The translations under genes and the position numbers were made by a program. Positions 34,101 to 45,908 of a stretch of 64,000 bases of DNA are shown here, piece after piece. The stretch lies in contig JAEUWY010000002.1 of the NCBI GenBank assembly GCA_022059125.1, positions 4,340,001-4,404,000 of the forward strand, in the 5' to 3' direction. Source of the stretch: Corynespora cassiicola. Lineage: Eukaryota > Ascomycota > Dothideomycetes > Pleosporales > Corynesporascaceae. Under the pieces are notes generated by a model, which was not told the origin of the DNA, did no database searches, and saw only the letters and a list, made by a program, of their open reading frames with translations. The stretch's first letter is position 1; every line of letters begins with the position of its first letter.

Positions 34101-37100
34101 GGCTGGCCGAGGATGGCGGTCAAATCAGGTCAGGTCGAGATAGGTTCGCGTGGGAGCGATACTGCCGTCTGGCAGGATGCTGAGGAGTTGCGACGACGTG
34201 TTGGCGAGGGTGGCGCTGAGGGTGGTTTTGGGCACGTTGTCACGGGTCCTAGGCGGTTGGTGGTGGTGTGGGTGGTGACTATGACGACAAGAGACGGCCA
34301 CTATGTCGTAGTGCTGGTAGTTGGGCCGGGCGATCGGCGCAGGGCGTGGTAACGGAGGTTGGAGATGGGAGAGCAAAAAGTGTCACCTGTGGGCGGCAGG
34401 TGGGTTATATAGCGATGTGGCGTGTGGGTGGTTTGATATGGCGATGGAGGCTGTGAAACGGCGTCGTGTGCCAAGGCGTGGTCGCTGATAGGCCGACGAG
34501 TAGCCACTCCCTTGCAGGGCCTGTGAGCGGGGAGGAAGAAGATGGTGCGGCGGATGACGGAGCGGACACGTCTGATCGGAGGGCCAGGCGGGTTGCAAGA
34601 CGGATGTTGCGGATGACGAGGGGGGATGGGGTGTGATATAGGGCTTGGAAGGCTTGGTGAGCTGGGCTAGCTTACCCAGGCTCCAAGACGGCCTGAGACG
34701 GGACAGGAGCAAAAGGAAAGGCGGCGGCTGCGGCGACGTGGACTCTTTTTTTTGGGGGGGTTGCCGGGCTGCCAGTGGGAGTACGAGTGGCTGCAGGCGG
34801 GAGGTGAGGTCAGCCTTACGGTTGCAAGAGGGCGGGCCGGTATATAGGTAGAGTCGATGTGCTGAGGCAATCCTGAGCTGAGCGGGCTGGGGGCACGACA
34901 GGCGGCTTTATTTAATGCACCCATGGCGGTGGGCGCGCGGTGGAGCTGGGGCCTTGACGACGATGGAGGTTCCAAGAGCCAGGAGGCCACGGGTGTTTCC
35001 ACATGCGGCATGGACATTCACGGCGGGCGGACGAGGGCACGCGGAAGGTTGGCTGCTAGCGACGCGCGAGGGAGTTGGCGGCCCCTGAGTTCAGATCATC
35101 CGAGCCAGAGCCCCGGGACGAAGGCGCCAGATGCACGCCTACCACCGCCCGCCGCTCACCGCACTGCACAGTACACACAGACACCTACCCACCATGCCCA
35201 TGCCCACCATGCCCACCATGCCCACCATGCCCACCGTGTCCACCGAGTCCACCACGCTGCAGAGGCCCGCCCGGCGCGCCCTCCGCTGAGGCCCGCACCA
35301 GCCCACAACCGCCCACGGCCGCCCACCGCCCATTGCGGCCCAGAGTCTCGCCCGCCAGCAGTCCTCCACCACCCGGCCATGCCTCTCACACGCCCCCTCC
35401 CATTGGCGTCCGCCCCATGCCCTCTTGCGCCCTCCCCATGCCCAGCAATCAAACACGTCCTAACACGTTCTGACACGCCCAACCGCCGTCCAAGCTGCTC
35501 GCTCTGACTCTGACGCTCTGACGCTTCTCGAAGCCCGCCGCCGCTGGACCGGGATCAGTCCAATTCTGCCAGAATAGTGCCGCCATGGGGGGCTGGCACA
35601 CCGGGGATCGTCAAAGGCACCCGACAGTCAAGAAAAGAGTCAAGACGCTGGTGTCTCGCGCGCCGTCTTGGGCTCGACGAGGGGAAACGCCCAGCACGCC
35701 CGCACGCCCGCACGCCCACACGTCCGCACGTCCTGGACACACGCCCGGCCTGCCCACCAGCATCGGCCCTACTTGCCGCCTGTGCGTCACCCACGGCCAG
35801 ACGCCGCTGCTGTATTGACATGGACACCTCGCCCTTCTGCGCTGCAGTGCATGCGGTGCAGCGCGCAAACGTGGGCAATAAACGTTGCAGCCGGCGCCCT
35901 CGGTAGCGAGCAAAAGCAACCCTCGATTCCCGGGAGTCAAGGCCCGCAGAAGGGCAGAATCCTGCTGATCCCCCTACCACCTGGGCATAGCCGGCACTAG
36001 ACGCCGTCGTCGAGATGAAGTCATGCCGTGTGTGAGGCCATAGCCTACGCTGGACTACAGAGGCTCCCCGAGGCTGGCGGCCTTGGGAGGGCAGGGCTTC
36101 ACACATGCCCCCCTCGGAATCCTCCCTTTTCTTCCTCAGCCCGCTCCCTTTCCCCATGGCGGCCCAATACCAGCCCGTTGGAAGCAGCAACATTCCCGAA
36201 GCGCGGCTGTTATCAGTCCGTCACCGTTACGCACGTCGACCATCACGGACGCTGCCCTCCCTTCTACTCGTTGCGCTGGCCACTGTGTGCGCGACGCTTG
36301 CCCGTCTGCGGTGCCTGTGCATGGCGCTCCGGTAAGACATCTCGCTCTGTCACAGCGCATGCAGCAGAGGCGTGCACCACTCAAGCCTGCCGATAAGTCG
36401 GTGCTATCGAGATGGCCTCCCGATTTAGCAGGATAGCCGTTACACCCACCCGAGACTGGGCCACCTGTCAACCGTCTTCCCGTTGCCGTATCATTGTGAT
36501 GCTCGCCGTTCCAGGGTGGAAAAACGCTGGGCACAACACCCATCTTATCGCGCCCGCTCGACTTTTCAAATTTCCTGGGACGCCGCATGGCTCGTGAGAC
36601 CCCTCTTTCTCAATCAGCGGTGCGAGTACCAGTATCCTGGCTGTGCACAGCCTCCGCGTTTTTCGACAGGCGACAACGGTGAACCCTGTTTCTACGAGGG
36701 CGGAACCCTCTAACACGGCGGCCAAGGATCTGGGCAAACCTTGGCGCTTGGCGGAATTCGTTTCGTTGCACCATCGTCACGCTCAGAGGAGGCGGGGACG
36801 GCCAAATGGCTTACGCGAGTTGACTCGGCTGCGCGAATGATCAGTTGCTTTTGCCCCGCTCGCAGAGGCGCGGAGGGCCTCTGAACAAGCCATGCGCCAA
36901 GACCCCGTCCCGCGGGAGAGATCCTTCGGCCTATCGTGCTGTGTGCTTGACTGTGAATACCGGCACCAGTGCAAGTCCTAAGCCCAGCGCGACAATAATA
37001 GTTCCGCAGTCTTGGATGCCTCACTATGAATTCTATATATTCCAAAAGGCCCTATCCTGGCACCATGTACTCCCAACACGCAATCCTAGGGCCACTGAGA

Positions 37101-40100
37101 CTCCACTACCCCGCGAACTCCACAACCTGACCGGACGGTAGACAGCTGTAAGACACTAGCAAGTGGAGTCCTGTCTTGGTGAGAAAATGGCTCATGGTTC
37201 TCATCCCGAAACCAGCCATAGGGCACGTGGACAAGTCCGTTTGACACACTTCAAGAGCAGACAAGATTCATGGGGAAGGTCGAATACAGCTTGGCATCTC
37301 CTACGCTAATCATCTAATTATCCTCTTGACTTGCCGCTTCAGTCTATTTGCGATCGTTTTCCATGCAAAGGGACAGTCAGACGAATCGTTCCGAGCCAAC
37401 AACTACCGGCATGCTCTGGCTGAGGTCAGCCCTGTTCACCAAGCCTCGATCAGTGCGACAGGCGCCCATGTATACAGCATTACAAACTCGGGTGGGATCC
37501 AAGTATTCTTATGGCTAATGTTCTTGCAGCCGCTCTGGACAATCCATCTCTGGCTCATACTCGCCCTAGTTTCCACTATGCTCGGGGCTAGCTTAGTTCC
37601 AGACCCTGGTCTGAGGGGCGATTCACGCTACTCCGCACGCCGGTCTCAGCTTCATTGTACACCCAGACCTCACAGTCTGAGGCGTCATGTTCCAGACGTA
37701 TGCCTACTGTGAACTCTCTGGGCACTACGTGTACGCTGTTGCTTTTTGCAAACTGCTTAGTATATCGACAGGCATCTCTGCTTTATCAAAGGCCAGTCTC
37801 CTTCCAGGCAAGAGCCCCGCAACTCTATGTGCTTGAAAGGACTTGGCGTCGACTTGGCAGAGGCTCGGTCCTCGAAAATCGCAACCAACCACGTTGTGTG
37901 CATGTGTACCGATGGCGGCTTCGTTCCCTCCTCGTACCGTGTGTACCGCAAGGCCGGGACTGTCTCTCGTTCCACGAAAAGCACATGGCGGTATGGCCAG
38001 CATTAGCTCTGGATAATCATTACTGTTTTGCCATGCTGCCTGGCCAACCTCGTGTTTGATCACTCACTGAGCGGGGTGAACTTGCTCAGCTAATCCCTCC
38101 TCTCTCCAGAACGGAGGCGTTTTGTTTTTCTCGGGGCTGCTTGGCCTACCACATTACTGTTGCATCGACGTGTCGACGATTCCAGCATAGGCGCGAATCA
38201 AACCAAGGTGGAGTGGTTGCACGGCAGCATCCTTCTCAGCTCTGGACTCATCAACTTCGCTAACGCATATCACAGCACACGCGGGCTGAGCCTTCTATTG
38301 ATAGTGCTCCAACACTCCACGGCCGGGAGAAATCGGACCCCCATCACAACCCACAGCACACCATCACAGATCGGCAGTTCACGCAACAACGCATTACGAG
38401 CTTGCCTATACCCTTTATGCCCATCACCGTCTTACGTAAACATAAAGGATCGAGGATTTCCTACGCACTTCACCAGCGGCTCTTCATCTACTCGGGGCAC
38501 TCACTCACACGAGACTAGGCGTGTGGGTACAGATTTAACTAGAACACGCAAGCACCCGAAAGTTTGCCTCCATGGGGAAGCAGATCACTACGTAGCCTCC
38601 GAGGTGGGATCATCATAGATGGCGAGATATTCTATTTCAAGCTCCAGCATTCTTTCCAGCCAGCCAGTGAGAAGCCTTGTGATGGCTTGGCTGAGCGAAG
38701 ACTCCACTTTGTAAAATTGATCGGCTACGCTAATTCTACCGGACGGCATGGCCTTCATGAGGGGTCTTCTCGCCGTGCTGGACAATGTATGGGTGGGTTC
38801 CGGTATGAAACATACATGCCTTGACCAGTAGGCTTTGGTGACGTCTGAGCGAGTCGATGTAGGGTTGTGCGTTGGCAGGGACTCTTAGGTCATGGCTTTT
38901 CTTGTAGGCCCAAGGAGTTCTGGGAAGGTAGTATCCACTTTTCTTTACTTTGTCTCTACGGTTGCATTTGTAAATGGCAGGAGCGGGTCGCCATTTTGTG
39001 TACTTGGTTTGTGGCGTGCTTCCTCCCTTGAGAGGAGAGTACTAAAATTCGATCGTAGATGACAGGAGTCAGAAAACCGTCTCATCTATTAGCATCGCAT
39101 TAATAAAAAAACAGCCAAATGAATAACTTCAGGGCTATTATTGTGTCGTTAGAGTCGTTACGGAGTAAGAATCGTGTAATACACTTGTAAGCTGAGCAAA
39201 GAAACCGGACACTCCGTCAAAAGATCGACATTTCTCCATATAGTCTGACATCTACTCATCATCTGTCTCTAACGCCCGTTCTCAAATATATCCCTCATCA
39301 TTGTACCATCTTTGCTGATTTGACGTAGATAACGCAGTAATGGAAGATAATCACCAACCAGGTCGTGCATGCCCCTCGCAGTCTTGAACCGTCAGGGGAG
39401 CATTGCCCCCAAGCCTCTTCTAGTAACTTGATGCCTATTTCCATGTCAACTCTTCCACAGGGTAAAAGTCTGTCGCGCATCCGAGCCCGGATTTTTCTCT
39501 CTCTCTCTCTATTATATCCACGATATATTCTTTTCTGACCGATCCTTGTGTGTTTTGACTGAGCTTTTTGGACCTCACAGTCCTGTGTGATAGATGTCAT
39601 AGCCCTCTGGGATATTCTTTTTTTATGTCGCACGATAAAATCGCACTGACCGCGTTCAGACTGTCCTCGTCGTTAAACTATCGTGAAACCACGCCATGCC
39701 GTACGAGCCTTTACGTAATTTACTGTTGACAATCTTGAGGGATATCCTAGAGGTGTTGGGTGGGTCATCCAAGGCGGAAAGGTTGAAGTCGGTTATGCCT
39801 TTCTCGTCTCCACCAAGGTCTATTTGTGTTGGAAGGTATGACCGTTGTCAAATCGTCCGCAATATTGCTCGGCTTTATTCATTTTTAAGGGCTTTAGGAA
39901 TGCTCAGGTTTTAGCTGGTCCTCTCTCCCTCTTCATGGAAGATAGAGCCTATGATGGAGACGTGATACTATGGCATTCTATTAGTAAAAGAACTTTATCG
40001 AACCGTAGGATGGATTTGGTATGCAGATATACCCCACAAAAGTTGAGGCATGGGGGTGTTGCTCACCATAGTATGGTTGGGGTAATTTTGCAGCGAAGTA

Positions 40101-40296
40101 GCGACCCAAGCACCGTAGTTAGGAGCATCCCAGACATAAGGATATGTTTGCAGTCTTCTTCTTTTCTCCTTGCCCTTGCAGTTTAAAAACCACTCCTCTC
40201 AACTCTCGCCACGACAGAAAAATCGAAAATTACGAACCGCTGCAACACCAATCTGTCCGCAAAACCGCCTTCTGAAACGAAAAAAGCGCATCCATA
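34101..40296. other. 6.2-kb gene-free region
   Basis: No convincing coding region on either strand. GC-rich sequence to about 36.0 kb gives way to mixed sequence with many stops. Features seen: the CCCACCATG minisatellite at about 35186-35245, a CGCACGCC-type run near 35696-35735, and a TCTC run near 39497-39512. Frames up to about 190 codons lie on shadows of GC bias. From 36 to 39 kb the sequence could be an eroded repeat, but I find no terminal repeats or transposase motif. Confidence 0.45.
35186..35250. repeat. Nine-base minisatellite CCCACCATG
   Basis: About six tandem copies of CCCACCATG or a one-base variant, followed by CCACCGTGT/CCACCGAGT degenerate copies. It lies in non-coding sequence. 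Confidence 0.8.
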
Positions 40297-41073
40297 ATGG
40301 CAGACCCGGGCCAGCAAGTTTTTCATACAGCCGAACTGCTCGAGATAATCATAATTTACACTGGAATTAAGGACACCTTTCGGCTGCGACAAGTAAACCC
40401 TTTCTTGCGAAACTTCATTGCCAGAACCCCGGCCTTACGACGTCGATGTTTTCTAGAGCTTGTGCTCTCTTCTTCCCGACCGCAAAGTCAACGAGAAAGT
40501 TCCAACGAGCCCGAGGACGAAGAACCCACCGAGAATATTTCCAGTTGTCCAGTCGAACAACTTCTTCACCCAGCTCTGCTATCACTCAAGGAAAAGCTGG
40601 GATGCTTGCTGGTGTCATCCCCCACAGGCAACGTGAAAAGCTTGGAGATATTGGTTTTCGTGGACATATTTCGGGAATCCACCAACGGAAACGAATCAGA
40701 TGCCGTTATCCATTTACCTGATCTCGTGCAGCACCTCATTCCGCTGTTTGGCGAGGGCGGAAAGCTGGACCTGTCAAATGTGGGGACATTCCAGCAGACC
40801 GAAACTGGGAAGAGGTGTGTGCTCAAATGGAAGCGCCGGCCCCTTGCCCACCCTCCATGCAATCAGGTGAAATTGTATGGGGGTTTGAGGAGTATTGAGG
40901 GGAGGGGAGTGGATTTTAACGGAGAGGGATCGCGGCATGGGGTTACTGTGCACGATTTTGTGCGGTACGTGCTGTACTTTGCAATTTTTTTGCTGCATGA
41001 GTATAGACATGATCCCGATAAGATGGAACTGGTCCGTTCTTTGGATAAGCCCATACGGCAATTGTTAAGGTGA
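40297..41073 (+). CDS. F-box-like fungal protein, function unknown
   Basis: One exon, 258 residues. Residues about 8-52 (VFHTAELLEIIIIYTG, FRLRQVNPFLRNFIAR, PALRRRCFLEL) match the fungal F-box-like pattern that recruits SCF ubiquitin ligase. No leucine-rich or WD repeats follow. The rest contains an acidic linker (about 68-80) and an uncharacterised region ending in a helical HDFVRYVLYFAIFLLHEY segment. Such stand-alone F-box-like genes are numerous and variable in filamentous ascomycetes. The start is the first ATG after an in-frame stop. Confidence 0.65.
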   Translation: MADPGQQVFHTAELLEIIIIYTGIKDTFRLRQVNPFLRNFIARTPALRRRCFLELVLSSSRPQSQRESSNEPEDEEPTENISSCPVEQLLHPALLSLKEKLGCLLVSSPTGNVKSLEILVFVDIFRESTNGNESDAVIHLPDLVQHLIPLFGEGGKLDLSNVGTFQQTETGKRCVLKWKRRPLAHPPCNQVKLYGGLRSIEGRGVDFNGEGSRHGVTVHDFVRYVLYFAIFLLHEYRHDPDKMELVRSLDKPIRQLLR

Positions 41074-41408
41074 TGGTGCGTAGATTAAACGTATAATTTC
41101 TGTCCATGTGTTTAGCGTGCGTGGCGCTAGATTTGGCGTGTGAAAACATTCAAATATGGGTCCGGCGCTCAACGATACTGTCCAGCCATGAGTGACATGG
41201 CTTTTGGATTCATATTATGATGTCTTCCAACACGTGTGAAATACTCTTCCAAGCCCTCTCCGTCCTGAAAGACATGTAAACCCGGCTCTTTTAAACCTCA
41301 TAGCGTAATACCACACACCGCCACATCTTGACCAAGGCACAACCACTTGACCTTGCCAACTTTGAAACGAAGCATCGATCACCTGATTGAAATTGCCATA
41401 TGTAGAGC
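41074..41408. other. Short intergenic gap
   Basis: AT-rich interval between two plus-strand genes; it must hold the promoter of the gene at 41409. No distinct element is recognised. Confidence 0.5.
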
Positions 41409-42941
41409 ATGGAGTTATCTGATCAGACCACACCGAAAAAAGGCCCTGAAGAGACTGCAAGTGACAGTCCGTCCATGCCTCCTGCGCCGAATCCATCTCC
41501 GGCGCTAGAAGGTCTGATGGAAGGCTTATCCACTGATCAGCGCACTACTAGCGCAAGCTCTGGGCACGACACTCTTAGTTCCACGCCATCGCAAAAGCCC
41601 AAAGAGCCCAACGTGGATCTTAACGATAATGCATCCCACATCAAGGTAAGAGCGGGCTCGATGGAATTATTGCGAATATCAGAAGAGTGTCTTACAAAAC
41701 CACCAAAGTCACCCACAAACCTCTCAAGCACAAGCATCTGGGATGCCGAAGACGACGAGTTCGATCCGAGTGTGTACGAAGATCTATCTGGAACAAAGAC
41801 TCTCCGGGGTAAACTATTTTCGTCGAAGCGCGGAAGTCTAGCAAAGAGTTACAGGGGCCTTGGCACAGAGTCTACTTGCTCTAACCAAACAAAATCGGGC
41901 GGGGTTTCTACGAATCCATGGGACGCTGAAGAGGATGAATTTGACTCTAGGGTGTATGCAGACCTTCAGACCGCCGTGGAAACATACAGGACTAAACTCG
42001 GCACCTTTGACCACGCGCCCCAGACGCAACGTCGGATATTCGCGTCCAAGGAACCAGAGGCGAGCTCATCAGACGGGCTCAACACGGCTCGCACCGTCCT
42101 GACGGTCAAATCTTGGAGAACAAACGAATCTCAGGATCAGGAGTCGATTGATAGAGAAGCCGACAGTCTTCGATACCAAGAGCAGCTCCGCGACGCAATC
42201 GCCGAACTCCAAGACCCCGACTGCAGCGATCCAACAGGCCCGGATATCCACGACCAAGTGCTGCAAAACTTCTTCATAGACGCGCATAAAGCGCTCCCTG
42301 CCGACCATCCGGTCCAGCATATGCACATCATCAGCGTGCTGGAACATCAGTACTGCGAAAGTGATCTCATCCTCCATGCCATGCCGCGCCTCTGCGACGG
42401 CGTGGCAACCGTCCTCTTCAATTCGGACCCCAAAGCGCTCGAAGAGTTTCTTGACCCTGCAATCCAGATCTTCGACTGGAGCCGAGAAGTCGGACCATCG
42501 AACCGGGCACAGTCGGTCGTCATTCGACGTGTGGGCTCCGAAGTATTGGTCGCTACCTACCGCAACCATGGCTTCCACTACCTCTTCGACTTCTACGTCA
42601 AGTCGCAGATAGATCTTACCGGGTGTTGGAAGGAGGTGTATGCGACGCCGTGTCGTAGCACGGTAACAGTCAACGAGGACGGTGTTGATTGGGATGGGAT
42701 TGAGCTCGTCGATGGTGCGTCGGACGAGTTGGACATTGAGGATCCCAAGTTTACGCTCTACATGGGCAGAAAGGCCGCTCAATATTTGGTCGTGTATAAG
42801 TGCTGGGATTATGATGCTGGGAGCGGGGATAGCTGCAAGTGGTCTGCCGACGGAAAAGTGTCTCGGGGCAAGACGACATTTAGGACGGATCGTGGGTTTG
42901 AGAAGACGGGATTGACAAGACATCTTCGGGTTGTCTCTTGA
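41409..42941 (+). CDS. Uncharacterised protein with two WDAE(D/E)DEFD motifs
   Basis: One exon, 510 residues, family not recognised. The first 100 residues are Ser/Pro/Thr-rich and disordered. Two copies of an acidic motif follow at about residues 111-126 (WDAEDDEFDPSVYEDL) and 171-186 (WDAEEDEFDSRVYADL), each followed by a basic T-x-x-x-K-L segment. The second half looks folded: a helical part (RYQEQLRDAIAELQDP...DIHDQVLQNFFIDAHKAL) and a beta-rich end with several Trp and Cys (CWKEVYATPCRS, VVYKCWDYD). No signal peptide or membrane segment is seen. The acidic copies may be short binding motifs; that is inference only. Confidence 0.65.
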   Translation: MELSDQTTPKKGPEETASDSPSMPPAPNPSPALEGLMEGLSTDQRTTSASSGHDTLSSTPSQKPKEPNVDLNDNASHIKVRAGSMELLRISEECLTKPPKSPTNLSSTSIWDAEDDEFDPSVYEDLSGTKTLRGKLFSSKRGSLAKSYRGLGTESTCSNQTKSGGVSTNPWDAEEDEFDSRVYADLQTAVETYRTKLGTFDHAPQTQRRIFASKEPEASSSDGLNTARTVLTVKSWRTNESQDQESIDREADSLRYQEQLRDAIAELQDPDCSDPTGPDIHDQVLQNFFIDAHKALPADHPVQHMHIISVLEHQYCESDLILHAMPRLCDGVATVLFNSDPKALEEFLDPAIQIFDWSREVGPSNRAQSVVIRRVGSEVLVATYRNHGFHYLFDFYVKSQIDLTGCWKEVYATPCRSTVTVNEDGVDWDGIELVDGASDELDIEDPKFTLYMGRKAAQYLVVYKCWDYDAGSGDSCKWSADGKVSRGKTTFRTDRGFEKTGLTRHLRVVS

Positions 42942-43303
42942 GCCCTTATCATGCAAGATTGTTGTTCTGGCCAAGGATTTGATTGGGTGGTTGGGCGTTT
43001 GCAGGCTGTGGCACATCACGGTTCGTTTATGGACCCGTGGGGAAGATGTTGCATGTTCGACAGACTCGATCTTAGACACTGACCCATATTCATCAATCTA
43101 CACAGTGAAATAACCCAAGAAAAGGGTCTATCAAAAGCTCAGACCAATCTATGGATTAACTCAACTCCGTCCAAGCCTCGAGCCCTCCGGGCCCACGCAC
43201 TTATCTTTCACCTCGCTGCCGGTGCGTCATCTCCACCCACCCACAACACCACCACCACCATACTGACATTCGCTCTAAAACAAAAGTCTCGAAATATTCA
43301 AGC
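42942..43303. other. Intergenic gap
   Basis: 362 bases between two plus-strand genes. A CACCACCACCACC run lies near 43245-43260. No gene is seen. Confidence 0.5.
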
Positions 43304-44474
43304 ATGTCCTTTCGCAAGCGTAATAGATCTCGTCAGACTAACAGGAATGTACCGAACAGGATGGAGCAACAGTTGATCCCCTCGACCTTTTCGGCCATGG
43401 ACGTCCGCACCTACCAGTTGCTCATGACGTCCATCACCGAGCAGCAGCGCAATGCCACACTTCTAGCCCCCTACCAGGTTGGCCTCAACACCACACTCGG
43501 CGCCGGAGGCCATGACGGCACACCGCCCAAGTTCCGCAACCTCCCCGGATTCCCCTCGACGGCCAAGGTCGACTTCCCGCGCATCATCGTCAAGGAGTAT
43601 GTCCCCGATGGCACTCGACGCTACGGCAAGTCGGACGGCCTGCGCCTGTGCGACTTCATTGCCACGCTCTTCCACCGCATCCGCGACTCGCAGCCCGACG
43701 CGCTCAACGACATCTTCGACCGCTCCGTCTACTCGTGCAAGGCCGGCGGTATTCAAGGCGACTACTCCCTCCTCGTGTGGCGCATCGAAGACGAAGTCTG
43801 GGTAAGCCAATTGTGTCCCCATCATTTCACACAAACCTTTCCATGAATACAATGTCTAGCCAATTGGCTCTACATGTGGAGCCTCCAAGCCACCCACCCC
43901 GTTTGTGCATGTGGCAGCAGACAGACACTGACGAGAAGAACGACAGGCTGGCTGGTACCGCCCCCACGACACATACTCCTCCCTCCTCGACTGGACCGAC
44001 ATCTGCAAGTCCACCATCGACGATGCCGGGAAGTGGACCTGCGTCTGGGGTGCCTCCCGCGCGCTGACCAAGAAGGCTCTCGAGTCCCTCTGGGCCGAGA
44101 TGCCCTACGACCTCACGTCGGCAGACTACTCGGCCGCAGACGCCACCGCCGCCGCCGCCGACGAAAAGCTCAAGGGCGACGAGGACGACCTCGATCCTGC
44201 AGCTGCTCGCTGCCTCGATGTGGCAACGCGCTGTGGTGCGGCTATGCTGCCGGCGCAGCACTTTGTGGGTGGCCGGTGCGACTCGATGCGCATTGTGTCG
44301 GAGCGTGCCGAGGATGAGGAGCGCGAGAAGGAGATGGAAAGGAAGATGGGAGAAGGGGGAGGGGAGAAGAAGGCGGAGAGGATGTATGGTGTTGTTGACT
44401 GGCGCCTCGTTAAGAGGGAGGGGCGTAGGAATAAGATGGCGCGCCAGGACGATGACACCTGCTATGTGCAGTAG
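43304..44474 (+). CDS. Uncharacterised two-exon protein
   Basis: Exons 43304-43801 and about 43947-44474, with a GTAAGC donor, a CTGAC branch and an ACAG acceptor; 341 residues. The N-terminus is basic (MSFRKRNRSRQTNRN). The body has YQVGLNTTLGAGGHDG, VDFPRIIVKEYVPDG, DYSLLVWRIEDEVWAGWYRP (joined across the intron) and KWTCVWGASRALTKKALE. The C-terminus is a charged helix rich in Glu, Lys and Arg. Codon usage (C/G third positions) is typical of real genes here. I do not recognise the family. The strong sequence continuity across the splice supports a real gene. Confidence 0.65.
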
Positions 44475-44846
44475 AGGGGAGAGGGGAGGATTTGGGAAGA
44501 GGAGGATGGGGGAAGATTGGGGAGGTTCTTTGGGATAGAAGGCCCGGGGTGAATGGAGTAGCTTAATGATTTGTCTTTGTCATAATGCCATGTCACTGTC
44601 ATGGCTCTTCCTCGTCCTAATGCCATACCTTTGTCATGACATGTCCCCATCGCAATGCCATGTCGCCGTCAAAACGCACTTTGGCTACCCACAAGTCGTT
44701 GGGCAGAGAAGAAACAAGATGTGGACAAACTAAACTTTTGCATTGAAGCCTTCTAGGGTTAATCATGGGCATTTGGACGCCCGGGTATCTCGATACGATA
44801 ATGTCTCCACCAAACCTCATTTCCACCTCCAAAAGCATCCCCCCTC
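44475..44846. other. Convergent intergenic gap
   Basis: 3' flanks of two convergent genes. Imperfect repeats of CATGTCxxxxTCATGxC / TGCCATGTC type occur near 44575-44670. No gene is seen. Confidence 0.5.
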
Positions 44847-45908
44847 CTAATGGGCAAACATCTGCGCACCCAGGGTCTCTAAAAACTTGTCTGCATTTTC
44901 CTGTGATCTTTTCCCCATAATCTGCTTGCTCTGTTCGGCCACGAATCTCTTCCTGGCATCCAGCCTCTGCTGCCGAGCGGCCTTGACCGCCTCAAACTTG
45001 GCCTTCATCTTGACCTGCGTCTCTGCCTTCATCCTCTCCGTCTCCGCTCTCATCTCCATGAGTTCCCTCATCTCCCTGGCCCTCTCCTCTTCATCCTGGG
45101 AGAACTGGTAGTATCCACGGCCGCGCACGCGAGCCTCCTTCCTGCCATCAAAGTGCTCGTCCGGCGGCGGCGTGACCGACTTGTCGCGCTTTGCCGCCAG
45201 CTCTGCCATCTGCCTGGCAATATCCGCGTCTGGGTTGTAGGCCTCTGCCTGGATCACGTCCCCGTAGATGATATTCTCCGGGTCCGGGGCGCCCGTGCCG
45301 AACCGCTCGGCCACATCGGCCTCGTACTTCTTCCTCATGGCCTCCCTCGCGGCCTGGGCCCGCGTCCCTTTGCGCGTCCTGCCAAACTCGTCCGTGTACT
45401 CGACGAGCTCCTCGTCGCTCCCGTCCGAATCAGACGAATCGTGGTCCTGGTCCTCGGCGTCGGGCCCGCCCTTTTCGCGGCCCTCGGCCCACTTGCGGTC
45501 AAAGTCGACGTCGAACTTGTCGTCAAGATCCTCGATTTCGCCGCGCTTTAGGGCGTCGTACTTGAGCGCCTTGCGCTCCATGATACGCTTGGTGCGCTTG
45601 TAGATGGCCTCATCTTCCTCCTTCTCGGTGGCGGTGCGGCCGCGGTGCTTCTGCTGGGTGGCATCCAGGTCCTCGAGGTCCTTGGCTGCACGCTTCTTGA
45701 CATTCCTGTTGTGTGTCTTGAAGATGTCGTCCTTGTCTTTGTCTTTCTTGGAGCGCGCCCGGCTTGCGCCCGGCTGGCTTGAACTGGCCGAGTCGATGAG
45801 GTGCTTGAGGGTCGACGTGAAGGCGACGCTGCTCGAGGCAGAGATTTCCTTTTGCTTGGTGCGGGAGGCCGGCCGGGAGCCGTACAGATGCGCGTCCTTG
45901 GATGACAT
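44847..45908 (-). CDS. CCDC174-like coiled-coil protein
   Basis: One exon, 353 residues, very rich in Lys, Glu, Asp and Arg. Two stretches point to the CCDC174 family: ELVEYTDEFGRTRKGTRA in the middle and RGRGYYQFSQDEEERARE toward the C-terminus, followed by a long charged helix (KMKAKFEAVKAARQQRLDARK). The animal relative is a nuclear protein linked to the spliceosome/exon-junction machinery; a nuclear RNA-related role here is inference. The N-terminal part (residues 25-75) is Ser-rich with a KKDKDKDD stretch. The gene is divergent from HOM6 with about 325 bases between the starts. Confidence 0.75.
   Translation of the reverse strand: MSSKDAHLYGSRPASRTKQKEISASSSVAFTSTLKHLIDSASSSQPGASRARSKKDKDKDDIFKTHNRNVKKRAAKDLEDLDATQQKHRGRTATEKEEDEAIYKRTKRIMERKALKYDALKRGEIEDLDDKFDVDFDRKWAEGREKGGPDAEDQDHDSSDSDGSDEELVEYTDEFGRTRKGTRAQAAREAMRKKYEADVAERFGTGAPDPENIIYGDVIQAEAYNPDADIARQMAELAAKRDKSVTPPPDEHFDGRKEARVRGRGYYQFSQDEEERAREMRELMEMRAETERMKAETQVKMKAKFEAVKAARQQRLDARKRFVAEQSKQIMGKRSQENADKFLETLGAQMFAH

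Noticed and set aside
35186..35250. CRISPR-like array
   Set aside because: The nine-base units are directly tandem with no spacers, and the organism is a eukaryote; it is a minisatellite.
36500..39100. Decayed transposon
   Set aside because: Considered because of the lack of genes, but no terminal repeats, target-site duplication or transposase/reverse-transcriptase motif could be found by eye.
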